Shown: positions 43,378 to 52,751, numbered from the stretch's first letter. The stretch: 64,000 nucleotides of DNA from Gemmatimonadaceae bacterium (GCA_013813715.1 JACCRF010000041.1:124001-188000), one strand, 5' to 3'. Program-made: numbers and translations. The notes: generated from the letters alone by a model not told the origin.

Positions 43378-43893
43378 ATTCAGGACACAACAAAACGCGT
43401 GCGCGTGAACAGGCAGATTCGTATCAGCCCGCTCCGCGTTATCGCAGCCGACGGCGCGCAGCTGGGAATCATGGATGTCGATACCGCACTTGCCGCCGCG
43501 GTAGATCAGGGGCTGGATCTGGTAGAGGTTGCACCGCTCGCCCGTCCTCCCGTCGTTCGGATCATGGATTACGGGAAGTTCAAGTTCGAGCAGGCCAAGA
43601 TGGCGCGGCAGGCGAAGAAGAAACAGCACGTGATTCATTTGAAGGAAGTCAAGTTCCGTCCTGGAATCGAGGAGCACGACTTCGCGACGAAGACCCGCCA
43701 CGCGCGGGAATTTCTCGCCGAAGGAAACAAGGTTAAGGTGACGCTGATGTTTCGCGGCCGTCAGATCGCGCATCCGGAGCTCGGGCGCGTGGTCGTCAAC
43801 CGGGTGGCCGCCGCACTCGCGGATGTCGCGAAGGTAGAGACCGAGCCGAAGTTCGAAGGAAAGTTCATGACGATGATCCTCACGCCGAAGTAG
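43378..43893 (+). CDS. infC: Translation initiation factor IF-3, probable ATT start
   Basis: The first conventional start (GTG 43399) would leave only MRVN before the conserved RQIRISPLRVIAADG. An in-frame ATT at 43378 preceded by AGAGGT at 43364-43369 (8 nt spacing) gives 171 residues and the normal N-terminal length. ATT is the characteristic infC start through which IF-3 represses its own translation. Domains: IF3-N with GIMDVDTALAAAVDQGLDLVEVAPLARPPVVRIMDYGKFKFEQ, lysine-rich linker, IF3-C with HLKEVKFRPGIEEHDFATKTRHAREFLAEGNKVKVTLMFRGRQIAHPELG. Confidence 0.93.
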   Translation: MQDTTKRVRVNRQIRISPLRVIAADGAQLGIMDVDTALAAAVDQGLDLVEVAPLARPPVVRIMDYGKFKFEQAKMARQAKKKQHVIHLKEVKFRPGIEEHDFATKTRHAREFLAEGNKVKVTLMFRGRQIAHPELGRVVVNRVAAALADVAKVETEPKFEGKFMTMILTPK

Positions 43894-43939
43894 AGCCGGC
43901 GTTCAGGTTCAGCGTCGCTACAATCAATAGAGACAGATC

Positions 43940-44137
43940 ATGCCGAAGATGAAAACCCACAAGGGCGCCAAGAAGCGGTTCTCCATCACCGGTTCGGGGA
44001 AGGTGAAGCGCATGAAGGCGTTCAAGAGCCACATACTCACCAAGAAGACGTCCAAGCGGAAGCGCAACCTCCGCCGGTCGACCACGTTCACAACGCGTGG
44101 CGAAGAAAAGAACATCAAGCGCCTCTTGCAGGCATAA
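43940..44137 (+). CDS. rpmI: 50S ribosomal protein L35
   Basis: 65 residues. [48 protein letters not shown] is the complete L35 pattern, highly basic. It lies 46 nt after infC and 12 nt before rplT in the conserved infC-rpmI-rplT order. Confidence 0.97.
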   Translation: MPKMKTHKGAKKRFSITGSGKVKRMKAFKSHILTKKTSKRKRNLRRSTTFTTRGEEKNIKRLLQA

Positions 44138-44149
44138 AGGAGAACTACG

Positions 44150-44503
44150 ATGCCTCGCGTCAGATCGAATGTGGTGCGCCTGAAGCGCAAGAAGCAGGTG
44201 ATGAAAGCGGCCCGCGGTGCTTTCGGCGCGCGAAGCAAGCTGTGGAAAGCGGCCAAGGAAAACGTCGAGCGCGGCTGGAAGTATGCGTATCGCGATCGCA
44301 AGAACAAGAAACGCGATTTCCGCCGACTCTGGATCGTCCGCATCAACGCCGGCGCGCGCCAGCACGACATGAGCTACAGCGTATTCATGAACGGACTGAA
44401 GCAGGCCGGAATCGAAATCGACCGGAAGGTGCTCTCCGACCTCGCCGTCAACGACTCGGCTGCTTTTGGCGCATTGGCGGAGAAGGCGCGCGCGGCACTT
44501 TAA
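44150..44503 (+). CDS. rplT: 50S ribosomal protein L20
   Basis: 117 residues behind [76 protein letters not shown] is the standard L20 sequence. In other bacteria L20 represses this operon by binding its leader mRNA; no L20-site pseudoknot was identified here. Confidence 0.97.
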   Translation: MPRVRSNVVRLKRKKQVMKAARGAFGARSKLWKAAKENVERGWKYAYRDRKNKKRDFRRLWIVRINAGARQHDMSYSVFMNGLKQAGIEIDRKVLSDLAVNDSAAFGALAEKARAAL

Positions 44504-44512
44504 TACGCCGTA

Positions 44513-45541
44513 GTGACGATAGACGAATTCCTCGGAGCGCTTGACGCGCTCGATGCCAGCGCCCTTGCGCTCATTGCCTCCGCCTCGACACCGGCTGAGC
44601 TGGAGCTGGCACGCAACCGAGTCATCGGCAGAAAGAGCGGAGAGCTGGGCGCGATCATGAAAGCGCTCCCGTCGCTCGCGCCAGAGGAACGACGCGGGGC
44701 GGGGGCCGCGGTCAACCGCGTGAAATCGGTGATCGAAGCGGCGTTGGCGCTCAGGGCATCGGCCGTTGCTGCAGGTGGTGTGATCGACTCGGCGCGCGAT
44801 CTCACGATGCCCGCCCGGCGCCAGTGGAAAGGAGGCAGACATCCGGTCACGGTCGTGATCGAGGAGGTCGAGGAGATTTTCCGCGAGTTGGGTTTCACGA
44901 CCGCGCTCGGGCCGGAAGCTGAAACGGAGTGGTACAACTTCTCCGCACTGAACTTTCCGAGCGACCATCCGGCGATGGAAATGCACGATACGCTCTACCT
45001 GGGTGACGATACGCTGCTACGGACACACACGTCGCCCGTGCAGATCAGGACAATGCAGAGGTATCCGCCACCGATTCGCATTCTCGCTCCGGGCAACGTG
45101 TACCGGCGGGATTTCTTCGACGCGTCGCATGCGCCGATGTTCGCCCAGATCGAAGGGCTGGCGGTGGACGAGGGAATCGGCTTCGTAGATCTCAAGGCTA
45201 CGCTCACCCACTTCGCGAACCGGTTCTTTGGAGCGACGAAGACGCGATTTCGACCGAGCTACTTCCCGTTCACTGAGCCATCCGCGGAGATGGATGTGGA
45301 GTGCCGCATCTGTCACGGGAGCGGCTGCTCGAGCTGCAAGAACACGGGCTGGATGGAGATCTTCGGTTCGGGGATGGTTCATCCACGTGTTCTCGAGGCC
45401 GTGGGCGTAGACGCCGAGCGGTACACGGGCTGGGCCTTCGGCATGGGCCCCGCGCGCGCGGCCATGCTTCGTTACGGATTGCCCGACATCCGTCTGCTCT
45501 ACGATTCGGACATGCGCTTCCTGGAGCAGATCGCAGGATGA
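44513..45541 (+). CDS. pheS: Phenylalanine--tRNA ligase alpha subunit
   Basis: 342 residues from GTG, 9 nt after rplT. The N-terminal coiled-coil is followed by the class II catalytic core: HPVTVVIEEVEEIFRELGFTTALGPEAETEWYNFSALNFPSDHPAMEMHDTLYL, LLRTHTSPVQIRTM (motif 2 region), GNVYRRDFFDASHAPMFAQIEGLAVD and AFGMGPARAAMLRYGLPDIRLLYDSDMRFLEQ (motif 3). CRICHGSGCSSCKNTGWMEIFGSGMVHP is the usual cysteine-containing loop. Confidence 0.96.
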   Translation: MTIDEFLGALDALDASALALIASASTPAELELARNRVIGRKSGELGAIMKALPSLAPEERRGAGAAVNRVKSVIEAALALRASAVAAGGVIDSARDLTMPARRQWKGGRHPVTVVIEEVEEIFRELGFTTALGPEAETEWYNFSALNFPSDHPAMEMHDTLYLGDDTLLRTHTSPVQIRTMQRYPPPIRILAPGNVYRRDFFDASHAPMFAQIEGLAVDEGIGFVDLKATLTHFANRFFGATKTRFRPSYFPFTEPSAEMDVECRICHGSGCSSCKNTGWMEIFGSGMVHPRVLEAVGVDAERYTGWAFGMGPARAAMLRYGLPDIRLLYDSDMRFLEQIAG

Positions 45542-47937
45542 ACGCGTCGTATCTGTGGCTGCGCGACTTCGTTCCGTTCGATCTTTCTGCGACGGGCATT
45601 GGCGATCTTCTGACGTCGCGGTGTGCGACCGTGGATGAGGTGGTGCCGCTTCGCCAGGACCTCTCAGGGATCGTCATCGGACGTGTCGTCGAAGCGGCGC
45701 CGCATCCCGACTCGGATTACCTATGGGTCACAAAGGTCGACGCGGGGTTGGGCGTTCTGCACGACGTCGTGTGCGGGGCGTCCAACGTCTCGGTTGGCAC
45801 GTCCTACCCATTCGCTGCAGTCGGGACAGTGCTGCCTGGTGGTCTGAAAATCGAGAAGCGAAAGATTCGCGGTTCTGTGTCGGAGGGCATGCTGTGTTCG
45901 GCGCGTGAGCTGGGACTGGGTGCCGATCACGAAGGTATCATGGCGCTCGAGACCGCCGCTGCCCCGGGATCCCGCTTTCTGGACGTTTTGCCTGTCGGCG
46001 ATTCGCGGTTGCTTGTCGACGTCCTTCCGAATCGGCCCGACCTGCTCTCGCACCAGGGGTTGGCGCGGGAGATCGCGGCCGCGACCGGTGTGGCATTGTC
46101 GCGTCCTCCCATCCCCGGATCCGCGCGCGCGGGTAGCGGACTGGTGGACCCGGGCAACGGTCACCGTGCAACGGGCACCGGGAACCTGGCGCCCGTGGTG
46201 GAGGTGCAGGACGCCGAGGGATGTCCGAGATACATGAGTGCAGTGGTTCGCGGCGTGACGGTCGCTCCCAGTCCCGACTGGCTCGCGTCGCGCATTGAGT
46301 CGGTGGGCGGCAGGTCGATCAACAACGTGGTGGACGTCACGAACTACATGCTCCACGGATTCGGCCAGCCGATGCACGCCTTCGACCTTGCGCGGCTCTC
46401 CGGCAATCGAGTCGTAGTGAGGCGCGCCTCGCCGACCGAGAAGCTCGTCACGCTTGATGGCGTCGAGCGCAGGCTCGACGACAGCATGACAGTGATCGCC
46501 GACGCGGAGAAGCCCCAGGCGATCGCCGGCGTCATAGGCGGGAAGGGAAGCGAGGTCAATACCAGCACGACCGACATTCTCCTGGAGGCCGCGGTTTTCG
46601 ACGCCGCGCGCGTGCGGGCAACCCGCACCAGGCTCGGAATCTCCACCGACGCGAGCTACCGGTTCGAGCGTGGAGTCGACCGGACGTCAGTTCCGGATCT
46701 TCTCGCATACGCGACAGAAATGCTCGTATCGGTTGCAGGAGCCACCAGCGGAGAGATTACCGACTCGAGTCCAGCAGCGTTGGCGCCGCGCTCAGTCGAG
46801 CTGCGTCTTTCGCGCGTTGCTCAGCTGCTGGGGCAACCCGTCACGCGCGAAGAAATTGACTCCAATCTTTCCGCGGTCGGATTCTGGATCGCGTCTGGTG
46901 CCGGCGACCGCCTCGAAATTGGTGTGCCAACGTTCAGGCCGGACGTTGTCAGCGAAATCGAGCTGATCGAAGAAGTTGCGCGCCTCCACGGGTATGAGAA
47001 CTTCTCGTCGGAGCTGCGGCCATTCCGCCCGGGTACTGTTCCCGATGCGCCCATGCATCTTGCGGCGAAGCGGGTGCGAGGGGCGTGTGTCGCCGCCGGG
47101 TTGCTCGAGGCGCGGCCGATGCCCTTCGTGCGCACCGGGGACGACTCCCACCGCGTAAGAAACCCTCTTGCCGAGGACGAAGCGTTCCTGCGTACCAGTA
47201 TTCTCGATTCGCTGGCGCGACGGGCGGAATACAACCTTGCGCACACCCAGCGAAACGTCCGCCTCTTCGAGATCGGAACTGTGTTCACTGCCGATCGTGA
47301 CGCTGATACGGGCGCGCCAGCAGAGCAAACGCACGCCGCCGCAGTCGTGCTCGGCGATCGCCGGCCGGCGCATTTCACTGAACCCAGGCCGCCTCATTAC
47401 GACGAATGGGACGCCAAGGGCCTTGCGGTGCTGATCGGGTCGGCTGCGTTTCCCGGGGCCGACATCACGTGCGTTCCAGCAGGCGGCGACCTGCTCTGGA
47501 CAGTCACGGCCAACGACCGGCCGGCCGGCTCCGTCAGGCGACTCAAACTCGATGCTCCGGTTTGGGCGGCGGCGGCGTTCGGGATCGAGGTGGACATGGA
47601 GGCGCTCTCGGATGCGCTAGCCGAGCCGAAACCCTACATGCCGGTTCCGGCGATGCCCTCGATGGAGGTTGACCTTGCGCTAGTCGTTCCCGACTCGACG
47701 CCTGCCGCTGATGTCGAACGCGCGATCCGAAACGCGGCAGGCGATTTGCTCGAGTCGCTCGCTCTGTTCGACGAGTTCCGTGGGATTGGAATCTCTGAGG
47801 GAATGCGAAGTCTGGCGTGGCGATTGACCTTCCGGCATCCCGAACGCACACTTCGCGAGAAGGAAATACAAGGCCGCACCGCGAAAATTCTTAGCGCCCT
47901 CGAGGCAGCACTTGGCATCAGACAGCGAACTTTCTGA
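45538..47937 (+). CDS. pheT: Phenylalanine--tRNA ligase beta subunit
   Basis: 799 residues from ATG 45538, overlapping pheS by 4 nt. Domains in order: N-terminal MNASYLWLRDFV; EMAP-like tRNA-binding domain (IVIGRVVEAAPHPDSDYLWVTKVD); B3/4 editing domain (EGCPRYMSAVVRGVTVAPSPDWLASRIESVGGRSINNVVDVTNYML); B5 domain (about 420-490); core; and C-terminal FDX-ACB (PAMPSMEVDLALVVPDSTPAADVERAI ... FRHPERTLREKEI). Codons about 205-218, in the linker between the first two domains, lie in a heptamer array and give Gly/Asn/Thr-rich sequence. Confidence 0.95.
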   Translation: MNASYLWLRDFVPFDLSATGIGDLLTSRCATVDEVVPLRQDLSGIVIGRVVEAAPHPDSDYLWVTKVDAGLGVLHDVVCGASNVSVGTSYPFAAVGTVLPGGLKIEKRKIRGSVSEGMLCSARELGLGADHEGIMALETAAAPGSRFLDVLPVGDSRLLVDVLPNRPDLLSHQGLAREIAAATGVALSRPPIPGSARAGSGLVDPGNGHRATGTGNLAPVVEVQDAEGCPRYMSAVVRGVTVAPSPDWLASRIESVGGRSINNVVDVTNYMLHGFGQPMHAFDLARLSGNRVVVRRASPTEKLVTLDGVERRLDDSMTVIADAEKPQAIAGVIGGKGSEVNTSTTDILLEAAVFDAARVRATRTRLGISTDASYRFERGVDRTSVPDLLAYATEMLVSVAGATSGEITDSSPAALAPRSVELRLSRVAQLLGQPVTREEIDSNLSAVGFWIASGAGDRLEIGVPTFRPDVVSEIELIEEVARLHGYENFSSELRPFRPGTVPDAPMHLAAKRVRGACVAAGLLEARPMPFVRTGDDSHRVRNPLAEDEAFLRTSILDSLARRAEYNLAHTQRNVRLFEIGTVFTADRDADTGAPAEQTHAAAVVLGDRRPAHFTEPRPPHYDEWDAKGLAVLIGSAAFPGADITCVPAGGDLLWTVTANDRPAGSVRRLKLDAPVWAAAAFGIEVDMEALSDALAEPKPYMPVPAMPSMEVDLALVVPDSTPAADVERAIRNAAGDLLESLALFDEFRGIGISEGMRSLAWRLTFRHPERTLREKEIQGRTAKILSALEAALGIRQRTF
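46151..46192. repeat. Heptamer tandem array inside pheT
   Basis: Six consecutive 7-mers: CGGGCAA, CGGTCAC, CGTGCAA, CGGGCAC, CGGGAAC, CTGGCGC. The 42-bp length is divisible by three, so the pheT frame is kept. A related four-unit array (GGCAACA, GGCAACG, AGCAAAA, GGCAGCG) lies at 11992-12019. Confidence 0.65.
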
Positions 47938-48211
47938 AACGGCCTCCGCCTTCGAAGAGCTCCGGCAGCTTGTCGGTCACCTGGGCGAAGAACTCGTTGC
48001 GTTCCGCCGCCGCGCCCTTCAGGCCGAAGCTCGCGTCAAAGCCTTCGACGCCTCCGCCGGGTCTGTGCGTACGAGTCCGGAACGGGTCGAGAAGCTCGAG
48101 CGCGAGAACGCCGAGCTGCGCAAGCGTCTGGAAACGGCACGCAGCCGCACCCGGCAGATGCTCGACCGCGTACGGTTCCTACGCCAGCAGCACGAGGGGG
48201 CGACAAGATGA
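47912..48211 (+). CDS. Small coiled-coil protein upstream of zapA, unknown function
   Basis: 99 residues from TTG (overlapping pheT by 26 nt). Almost entirely helical: FEELRQLVGHLGEELVAFRRRALQAEARVKAFD, a small Ala/Ser break, then RVEKLERENAELRKRLETARSRTRQMLDRVRFLRQQ, a leucine-zipper-like heptad pattern. No family recognised. Its stop overlaps the zapA ATG by 4 nt, so it is probably co-translated with a cell-division protein and may be its coiled-coil partner. Confidence 0.75.
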   Translation: MASDSELSETASAFEELRQLVGHLGEELVAFRRRALQAEARVKAFDASAGSVRTSPERVEKLERENAELRKRLETARSRTRQMLDRVRFLRQQHEGATR

Positions 48212-48504
48212 CGACCCGCAAGAATGTCGTGAAGGTTATGATACTTGGCGGCGAGTACACTCTGCGCACCGAGACGACCCCCGAGCACACGATGGCTGTC
48301 GCGGCCTACGTTGACCAGGCGATAACCGAGACGATGGAATCGGGCGCCCGCGTCGAGAGCCACAAGGCGGCCATCCTCGCCGCCCTCCGCATTGCGGGCG
48401 AGCTGTTCGAGGCGCGAGAGGAGGCCGCGGAGCTGTCCACCGGAATGCGCAGCCTTAGCGACGAAATCAGACCGTGGCTCCCCCCGGCCAAGCGCCGCGA
48501 TTAG
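48208..48504 (+). CDS. zapA: Cell division protein ZapA
   Basis: 98 residues. VVKVMILGGEYTLRTETTPEHTMAVAAYVDQAITETMES is the ZapA fold (a beta-hairpin then a helix), and the C-terminal helix (SHKAAILAALRIAGELFEAREEAAEL) forms the tetramer coiled coil. ZapA bundles FtsZ filaments at midcell. Confidence 0.9.
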   Translation: MTTRKNVVKVMILGGEYTLRTETTPEHTMAVAAYVDQAITETMESGARVESHKAAILAALRIAGELFEAREEAAELSTGMRSLSDEIRPWLPPAKRRD

Positions 48505-48509
48505 TTTAA

Positions 48510-48545
48510 CCCCAGACACGCGACGACTTTTCGGCGCGTTTGGGG
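48510..48545. other. Hairpin between zapA and rny
   Basis: CCCCA pairs with TGGGG and, inside, ACGCG with CGCGT. No T-run follows, so it may be a Rho-independent-like structure without a tail or a 5' structure of the rny transcript. The 82-bp gap holds no gene. Confidence 0.4.
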
Positions 48546-48586
48546 CCGCCTGTGGCGCTGCCGCGGGCTCTACATAGATCCATCAA

Positions 48587-50176
48587 ATGACTGATTCGGC
48601 GTGGCTCGCCGCGGGTGGCGCTGTACTGGTTGCACTGGCCTCTGCGGTTTTTTTCTTTTTTGGACGACGGGCAGGCAAGAGTTCCGAGATAGCGCGTCAG
48701 GTCGAGACGCGGGCGACCGCCGAGGAGACCGCAAAGCGCATTCTCGATGATGCCGCACGCGACGCCGACTCCCTTCGCAAGAGTGCCGTACTTGGCGGCA
48801 AGGAGGAGCTCATCCGCCTCCGCGAGGATTGGGAGCGCGAAGTTCGCAAGCGCCGCGAGGAGGTCGAGACCGAAGAAAAGCGCGTTCAGGAGCGCGAAAG
48901 CCTTCTCAACCGCAAGTATGACCTCCTCGAGCAGCGCGAACGCGAAACGACCACGCGTACCACGGAGCTCGGCCACCGCCAGCAGGCGCTGAGCTCGCGC
49001 GAGCAGGAGCTTGAGCGGCTGCTCACCGAAGAGCGGCGACGCCTCGAGCAGCTGGCCGGCATCTCCGCGCAGGAAGCGAAGAACGAGCTTGTCCAGCGGC
49101 TCGCGGACGAAGCGCAGGCCGACGCTGCCAATCGCATTCGCGACATCCGCGAAGCAGCAAAGCGAAACGCCGACCGTGAGGCAAAGAAGATCATCGCCCT
49201 CGCCATCCAGCGGATTGCGGCCGAACAAACCGCCGAGACCACCGTGTCAGCTGTGGCACTGCCGAATGACGAGATGAAGGGTCGCATTATCGGCCGCGAA
49301 GGCAGAAACATCCGAGCGTTCGAGCTCGCGACGGGAGTGGACGTCATTATCGACGACACGCCCGATACCGTGGTCGTCTCGTGTTTCGACCCCGTGCGCC
49401 GCGAAGTTGCACGCCTTTCGCTCGAGAAGCTGGTGGCCGATGGCCGGATTCACCCCGGCCGGATCGAGGAAGTTGTGGACAAGTCGCGCGAGGAAGTGAA
49501 CGCCGGGATCATCGATACGGGGGAACGCGCCGCGTACGCGAGCGGAGTCCATGGGCTCCACCAGGAGATTATCAAGCTCATCGGTCGCATGCGCTGGCGC
49601 ACCAGCTACGGTCAGAACATTCTCAGCCACTCGCAGGAAGTCGCGTGGCTCGCCGGAATCATGGCCGCCGAGCTGGGACTCGACGTCGCGATGGCTCGCC
49701 GCGGCGCCCTCCTTCACGACATGGGCAAGGTTCTCACTCACGAACACGAGGGGACGCACGTCCAGCTCGGGGTCGAGGTGGCGACGCGCTACGCAGAGCA
49801 TCCGCTGGTGATCAATTGCATCGCCGCGCATCATGACGACGTCCCGCACGAGAGCGAGATATCGGTGCTGGTGCAGGCGGCGGATGCGATCTCGGGCTCG
49901 CGGCCGGGTGCGCGGCGCGAGGCTTTCGAGACGTACGTGAAGCGCCTTGAGGGGCTGGAGCGGATCGCTTCGAGCTATCGTGGTGTGGAAAAGGTCTTCG
50001 CGATTCAGGCGGGGCGTGAGGTCCGGGTGATCGTTACTCCCGACGATGTGAACGACGCTCGCATGACGACCCTCAGCGAGGAGATCGCGCGGCGCATCGA
50101 GGGTGAGCTTCAGTATCCCGGACAGATCAAGGTGGTTCTCATCCGCGAGACACGCGCGGTGGACTTTGCCCGCTGA
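48587..50176 (+). CDS. rny: Ribonuclease Y
   Basis: 529 residues. N-terminal membrane anchor ([24 protein letters not shown]), long coiled coil (about 30-200), KH domain ([34 protein letters not shown] with GREG), then the HD phosphohydrolase domain: [54 protein letters not shown]. It is a membrane-bound endoribonuclease that starts mRNA decay. pnp, also encoded in this region, can act after it. Confidence 0.95.
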   Translation: MTDSAWLAAGGAVLVALASAVFFFFGRRAGKSSEIARQVETRATAEETAKRILDDAARDADSLRKSAVLGGKEELIRLREDWEREVRKRREEVETEEKRVQERESLLNRKYDLLEQRERETTTRTTELGHRQQALSSREQELERLLTEERRRLEQLAGISAQEAKNELVQRLADEAQADAANRIRDIREAAKRNADREAKKIIALAIQRIAAEQTAETTVSAVALPNDEMKGRIIGREGRNIRAFELATGVDVIIDDTPDTVVVSCFDPVRREVARLSLEKLVADGRIHPGRIEEVVDKSREEVNAGIIDTGERAAYASGVHGLHQEIIKLIGRMRWRTSYGQNILSHSQEVAWLAGIMAAELGLDVAMARRGALLHDMGKVLTHEHEGTHVQLGVEVATRYAEHPLVINCIAAHHDDVPHESEISVLVQAADAISGSRPGARREAFETYVKRLEGLERIASSYRGVEKVFAIQAGREVRVIVTPDDVNDARMTTLSEEIARRIEGELQYPGQIKVVLIRETRAVDFAR

Positions 50177-51086
50177 GTTGATCGATGGCGTAGCGGTCGC
50201 GCGTTCGATACGCGCCGACGTGGCACGCGAGACGGCGATTCTGGTGGAGCGGGGAGTTCACCCGGGCCTGGCGGTAATTCTCGTCGGCGAAAATCCGGCG
50301 AGCGCGGTGTATGTCCGGTCGAAGAGGAAGGCCTGCGACGAGGCGGGGATTCACAGTGTCACGGTGCACCTCCCGGTCACGACCACGGGAGCGGAGCTCG
50401 TGGGTGCGGTAGCGGAGCTCAACGCCGATCCGAAGGTTCACGGTATCCTCGTTCAGATGCCGCTTCCCGATCAGATCGACGCCGACGCCGTGATCCGCTC
50501 GATCGACCCCGCGAAGGACGTGGACGGCTTTCATCCCGTGAACGTCGGGAAGCTCCTCATTGGAGAGCGCGACGGATTCGTGCCATGCACGCCCGCCGGC
50601 ATCCAGGAGATGTTACAACGATCGGGTGTCGTAACGACGGGCCGCGAGTGCGTGATCGTCGGCCGCAGCAACATCGTCGGCAAGCCGATGGCCGCCCTGA
50701 TGATTCAGGACACGCCCGCCGGTAACTGCACTGTCACTGTGTGCAATAGCCGCACGCGAAATCTTGGCGCTCATACGCGCCGAGCCGACATTCTCATCGT
50801 CGCCGCGGGACGAGCGCGACTCGTTACCGGCGACATGATCAAGCCAGGCGCGGTCGTGATCGACGTCGGCATGAACTCCATTCCCGACGCGACAGCAAGC
50901 CGCGGCGTGCGTCTCGTTGGCGACGTGGATTTCGACTCGGCGCGCGAGGTCGCGTCGCTGATCACGCCGGTGCCAGGTGGTGTGGGACCGATGACGATCG
51001 CGATGCTGCTCATGAACACGGTGCGGTCAGCCGCGCGCACCCTTTCCGCGAGCGGGGCATCTCCCGAAGCGCTGATCGGCGCATGA
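50166..51086 (+). CDS. folD: Bifunctional methylenetetrahydrofolate dehydrogenase/cyclohydrolase FolD
   Basis: 306 residues from TTG 50166 (overlapping rny by 11 nt); TTG 50178 is an equally plausible start. [28 protein letters not shown] carries the catalytic Lys. [57 protein letters not shown] and the C-terminal [19 protein letters not shown] and [20 protein letters not shown] are the FolD signatures. It interconverts one-carbon folates. Confidence 0.94.
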   Translation: MPAELIDGVAVARSIRADVARETAILVERGVHPGLAVILVGENPASAVYVRSKRKACDEAGIHSVTVHLPVTTTGAELVGAVAELNADPKVHGILVQMPLPDQIDADAVIRSIDPAKDVDGFHPVNVGKLLIGERDGFVPCTPAGIQEMLQRSGVVTTGRECVIVGRSNIVGKPMAALMIQDTPAGNCTVTVCNSRTRNLGAHTRRADILIVAAGRARLVTGDMIKPGAVVIDVGMNSIPDATASRGVRLVGDVDFDSAREVASLITPVPGGVGPMTIAMLLMNTVRSAARTLSASGASPEALIGA

Positions 51087-52318
51087 GATATCGCGACGGC
51101 AATACTCCTTTCGAGTCGAGCCGCCGGCAGTACGCGACCGGCCCCACGACGGCTGCTCCCGGCGCGTCCCGCGTTACCGCGGTCAGCATATCCGAGCTCA
51201 ACAACGCGACCAAGGCGCTCGTCGAAGGTTCGTTCGGCCGGTTCTGGGTGCGCGGTGAAGTCAGTGATTTCAAGCCGCACCGCAACGGCCACTGGTACTT
51301 CTGTCTGAGAGATTCGGCGGCGCAGATGGCGTGCGTCGTGTGGAACAGCGACCAGCGCGCGATTCCGGCGTTGCCCGATGACGGAATGCAGGTCGTTGCC
51401 CTTGCCCAGATGACACTCTTTCCCGCTCGCGGATCGCTCCAGCTCCGCATTACCCGGATCGAGGCAGCGGGCGATGGCCTCTGGCGAAAGGCGATGCAGC
51501 TCACGGTAAAACGCCTCACCGCCGAGGGCCTGCTCGCCGACGAACGCAAGCGTCCGATGCCGAGATTTCCCCGATGCATTGCGGTGGTGACAAGCACGAG
51601 TGGAGCCGCTCTCAAGGACATCACATCGGTCGCACGCCGGCGCCGCCCAGGAATCCGAATCATCATCTCGGCGGCCGCTGTCCAGGGAGAGTCAGCGCCA
51701 CTGGAGATATGCGCCGCGATCGCCCGCGTCGTTCGATGGGGTGGCGCCGATGTGGTGATCGTCGGCCGGGGCGGAGGCTCGCGCGAGGATCTATGGGCGT
51801 TTAACGACGAGCGCGTCGCGCGTGCTGTGGCGAGCTGCCCCGTACCGGTGATATCCGCTGTCGGCCACGAGATCGACATCACGGTTTGCGATCTCGTCGC
51901 CGACCTGCGCGCAGCGACGCCGTCGGCCGCCGCCGAGACGGCAATTCCAGCGCTCGACGATCTCATGGCGGCGATTCGTGCACGGCGTTCGCGGTTGCGG
52001 AGCGCGGTGAGCGAGCGCATGAGGGCCGCTTCGCTCGACATCCGAACGGCGGCGAAGAACATGCGCGCTGCCTCTATTCGGGCCACCGAGCGGCGCCGCG
52101 CGCACGTGGCGACCACCGCCGGCAGACTCAACGCGCTGAGCCCGCTGGCGACACTCGAGCGGGGCTACGCGGTCGCTCGCAGTGTATCCGGCGAGACGCT
52201 GTCCTCGGTAGAGCAGTTCGAGGGAGGGATGGCGTTCGAGTTGATGCTGCGCGATGGGTTTATCGCAGCAAGTGTGGACAGAGTGCGCCTTAACACAGAT
52301 GGCACAGATGGACAGTGA
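51083..52318 (+). CDS. xseA: Exodeoxyribonuclease VII large subunit
   Basis: 411 residues, ATG overlapping folD by 4 nt. An OB-fold N-terminus ([45 protein letters not shown]) is followed by the catalytic domain with [75 protein letters not shown], and a helical C-terminus. The last 9 codons (LNTDGTDGQ) and the stop are provided by a repeat element. No xseB small-subunit gene follows directly. Confidence 0.93.
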   Translation: MRYRDGNTPFESSRRQYATGPTTAAPGASRVTAVSISELNNATKALVEGSFGRFWVRGEVSDFKPHRNGHWYFCLRDSAAQMACVVWNSDQRAIPALPDDGMQVVALAQMTLFPARGSLQLRITRIEAAGDGLWRKAMQLTVKRLTAEGLLADERKRPMPRFPRCIAVVTSTSGAALKDITSVARRRRPGIRIIISAAAVQGESAPLEICAAIARVVRWGGADVVIVGRGGGSREDLWAFNDERVARAVASCPVPVISAVGHEIDITVCDLVADLRAATPSAAAETAIPALDDLMAAIRARRSRLRSAVSERMRAASLDIRTAAKNMRAASIRATERRRAHVATTAGRLNALSPLATLERGYAVARSVSGETLSSVEQFEGGMAFELMLRDGFIAASVDRVRLNTDGTDGQ

Positions 52319-52349
52319 TGATCATCTGCGTCATCTGTGGTAATGCGCA
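52284..52349. repeat. 66-bp imperfect palindrome with CACAGATG(G) tandem units, overlapping the xseA 3' end
   Basis: Bases 52284-52310 and 52323-52349 form an inverted repeat (23 of 27 matching) around a 12-nt loop. The left arm contains CACAGATGG followed by CACAGATGG (9-bp period). The xseA stop codon lies in the loop, at the apex of the palindrome. Confidence 0.8.
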
Positions 52350-52383
52350 CTTGAGAGGCCTCAGTTCTCTCGTTGGCAGCACC

Positions 52384-52412
52384 TTTACATAGCCCCCTAA
52401 ATCGTGTATTCT
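52384..52412 (+). promoter_or_regulatory. Promoter of rpsO
   Basis: TTTACA (52384-52389), exactly 17 nt, TATTCT (52407-52412). Transcription would start near 52419, about 54 nt upstream of rpsO. Confidence 0.65.
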
Positions 52413-52442
52413 TCAGGGCTTAGAACGATTCCAAAGACACCA

Positions 52443-52463
52443 GCGCGCGAAGCGCGCGGAGAG
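52443..52463 (+). promoter_or_regulatory. Leader hairpin abutting the rpsO ribosome-binding site
   Basis: GCGCGC and GCGCGC pair around a GAA triloop (52443-52457), directly followed by GGAGAG, the ribosome-binding site, 9 nt before the ATG. A stem next to the RBS fits S15 translational autoregulation, as known in other bacteria with different leaders. Confidence 0.5.
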
Positions 52464-52472
52464 CACAGCAAC

Positions 52473-52733
52473 ATGGCATTTCAGAAGACCGCCACCGTCG
52501 AGAAGTATCGTACGCATGGCACCGATACCGGCTCAGCCCAGGTACAGGTCGCGATTCTCACCGCGAACATCAATTACCTCACCGATCACTTCCGCGCTCA
52601 TGCGAAGGACCATCACAGCCGGCAGGGCCTGCTGAAGATGGTCGGAAGGCGTCGCCGGCTGCTCGACTATCTCAAGCGGACGGACCTCGAAGGCTATCGC
52701 AAGATCATCGCTGATCTTGGCCTCCGCCACTAG
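52473..52733 (+). CDS. rpsO: 30S ribosomal protein S15
   Basis: 86 residues from ATG 52473 behind GGAGAG; an upstream in-frame ATG at 52404 overlaps the promoter and is rejected. [74 protein letters not shown] is the S15 sequence. It is followed by a strong terminator and pnp, the conserved rpsO-pnp order. Confidence 0.97.
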   Translation: MAFQKTATVEKYRTHGTDTGSAQVQVAILTANINYLTDHFRAHAKDHHSRQGLLKMVGRRRRLLDYLKRTDLEGYRKIIADLGLRH

Positions 52734-52751
52734 ACGGTTCTTCTGATGTCC

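Noticed and set aside
52404-52472. Longer S15 start at ATG 52404
   Set aside because: This ATG lies inside the predicted -10 element and adds 23 residues not found in S15; ATG 52473 has the ribosome-binding site.
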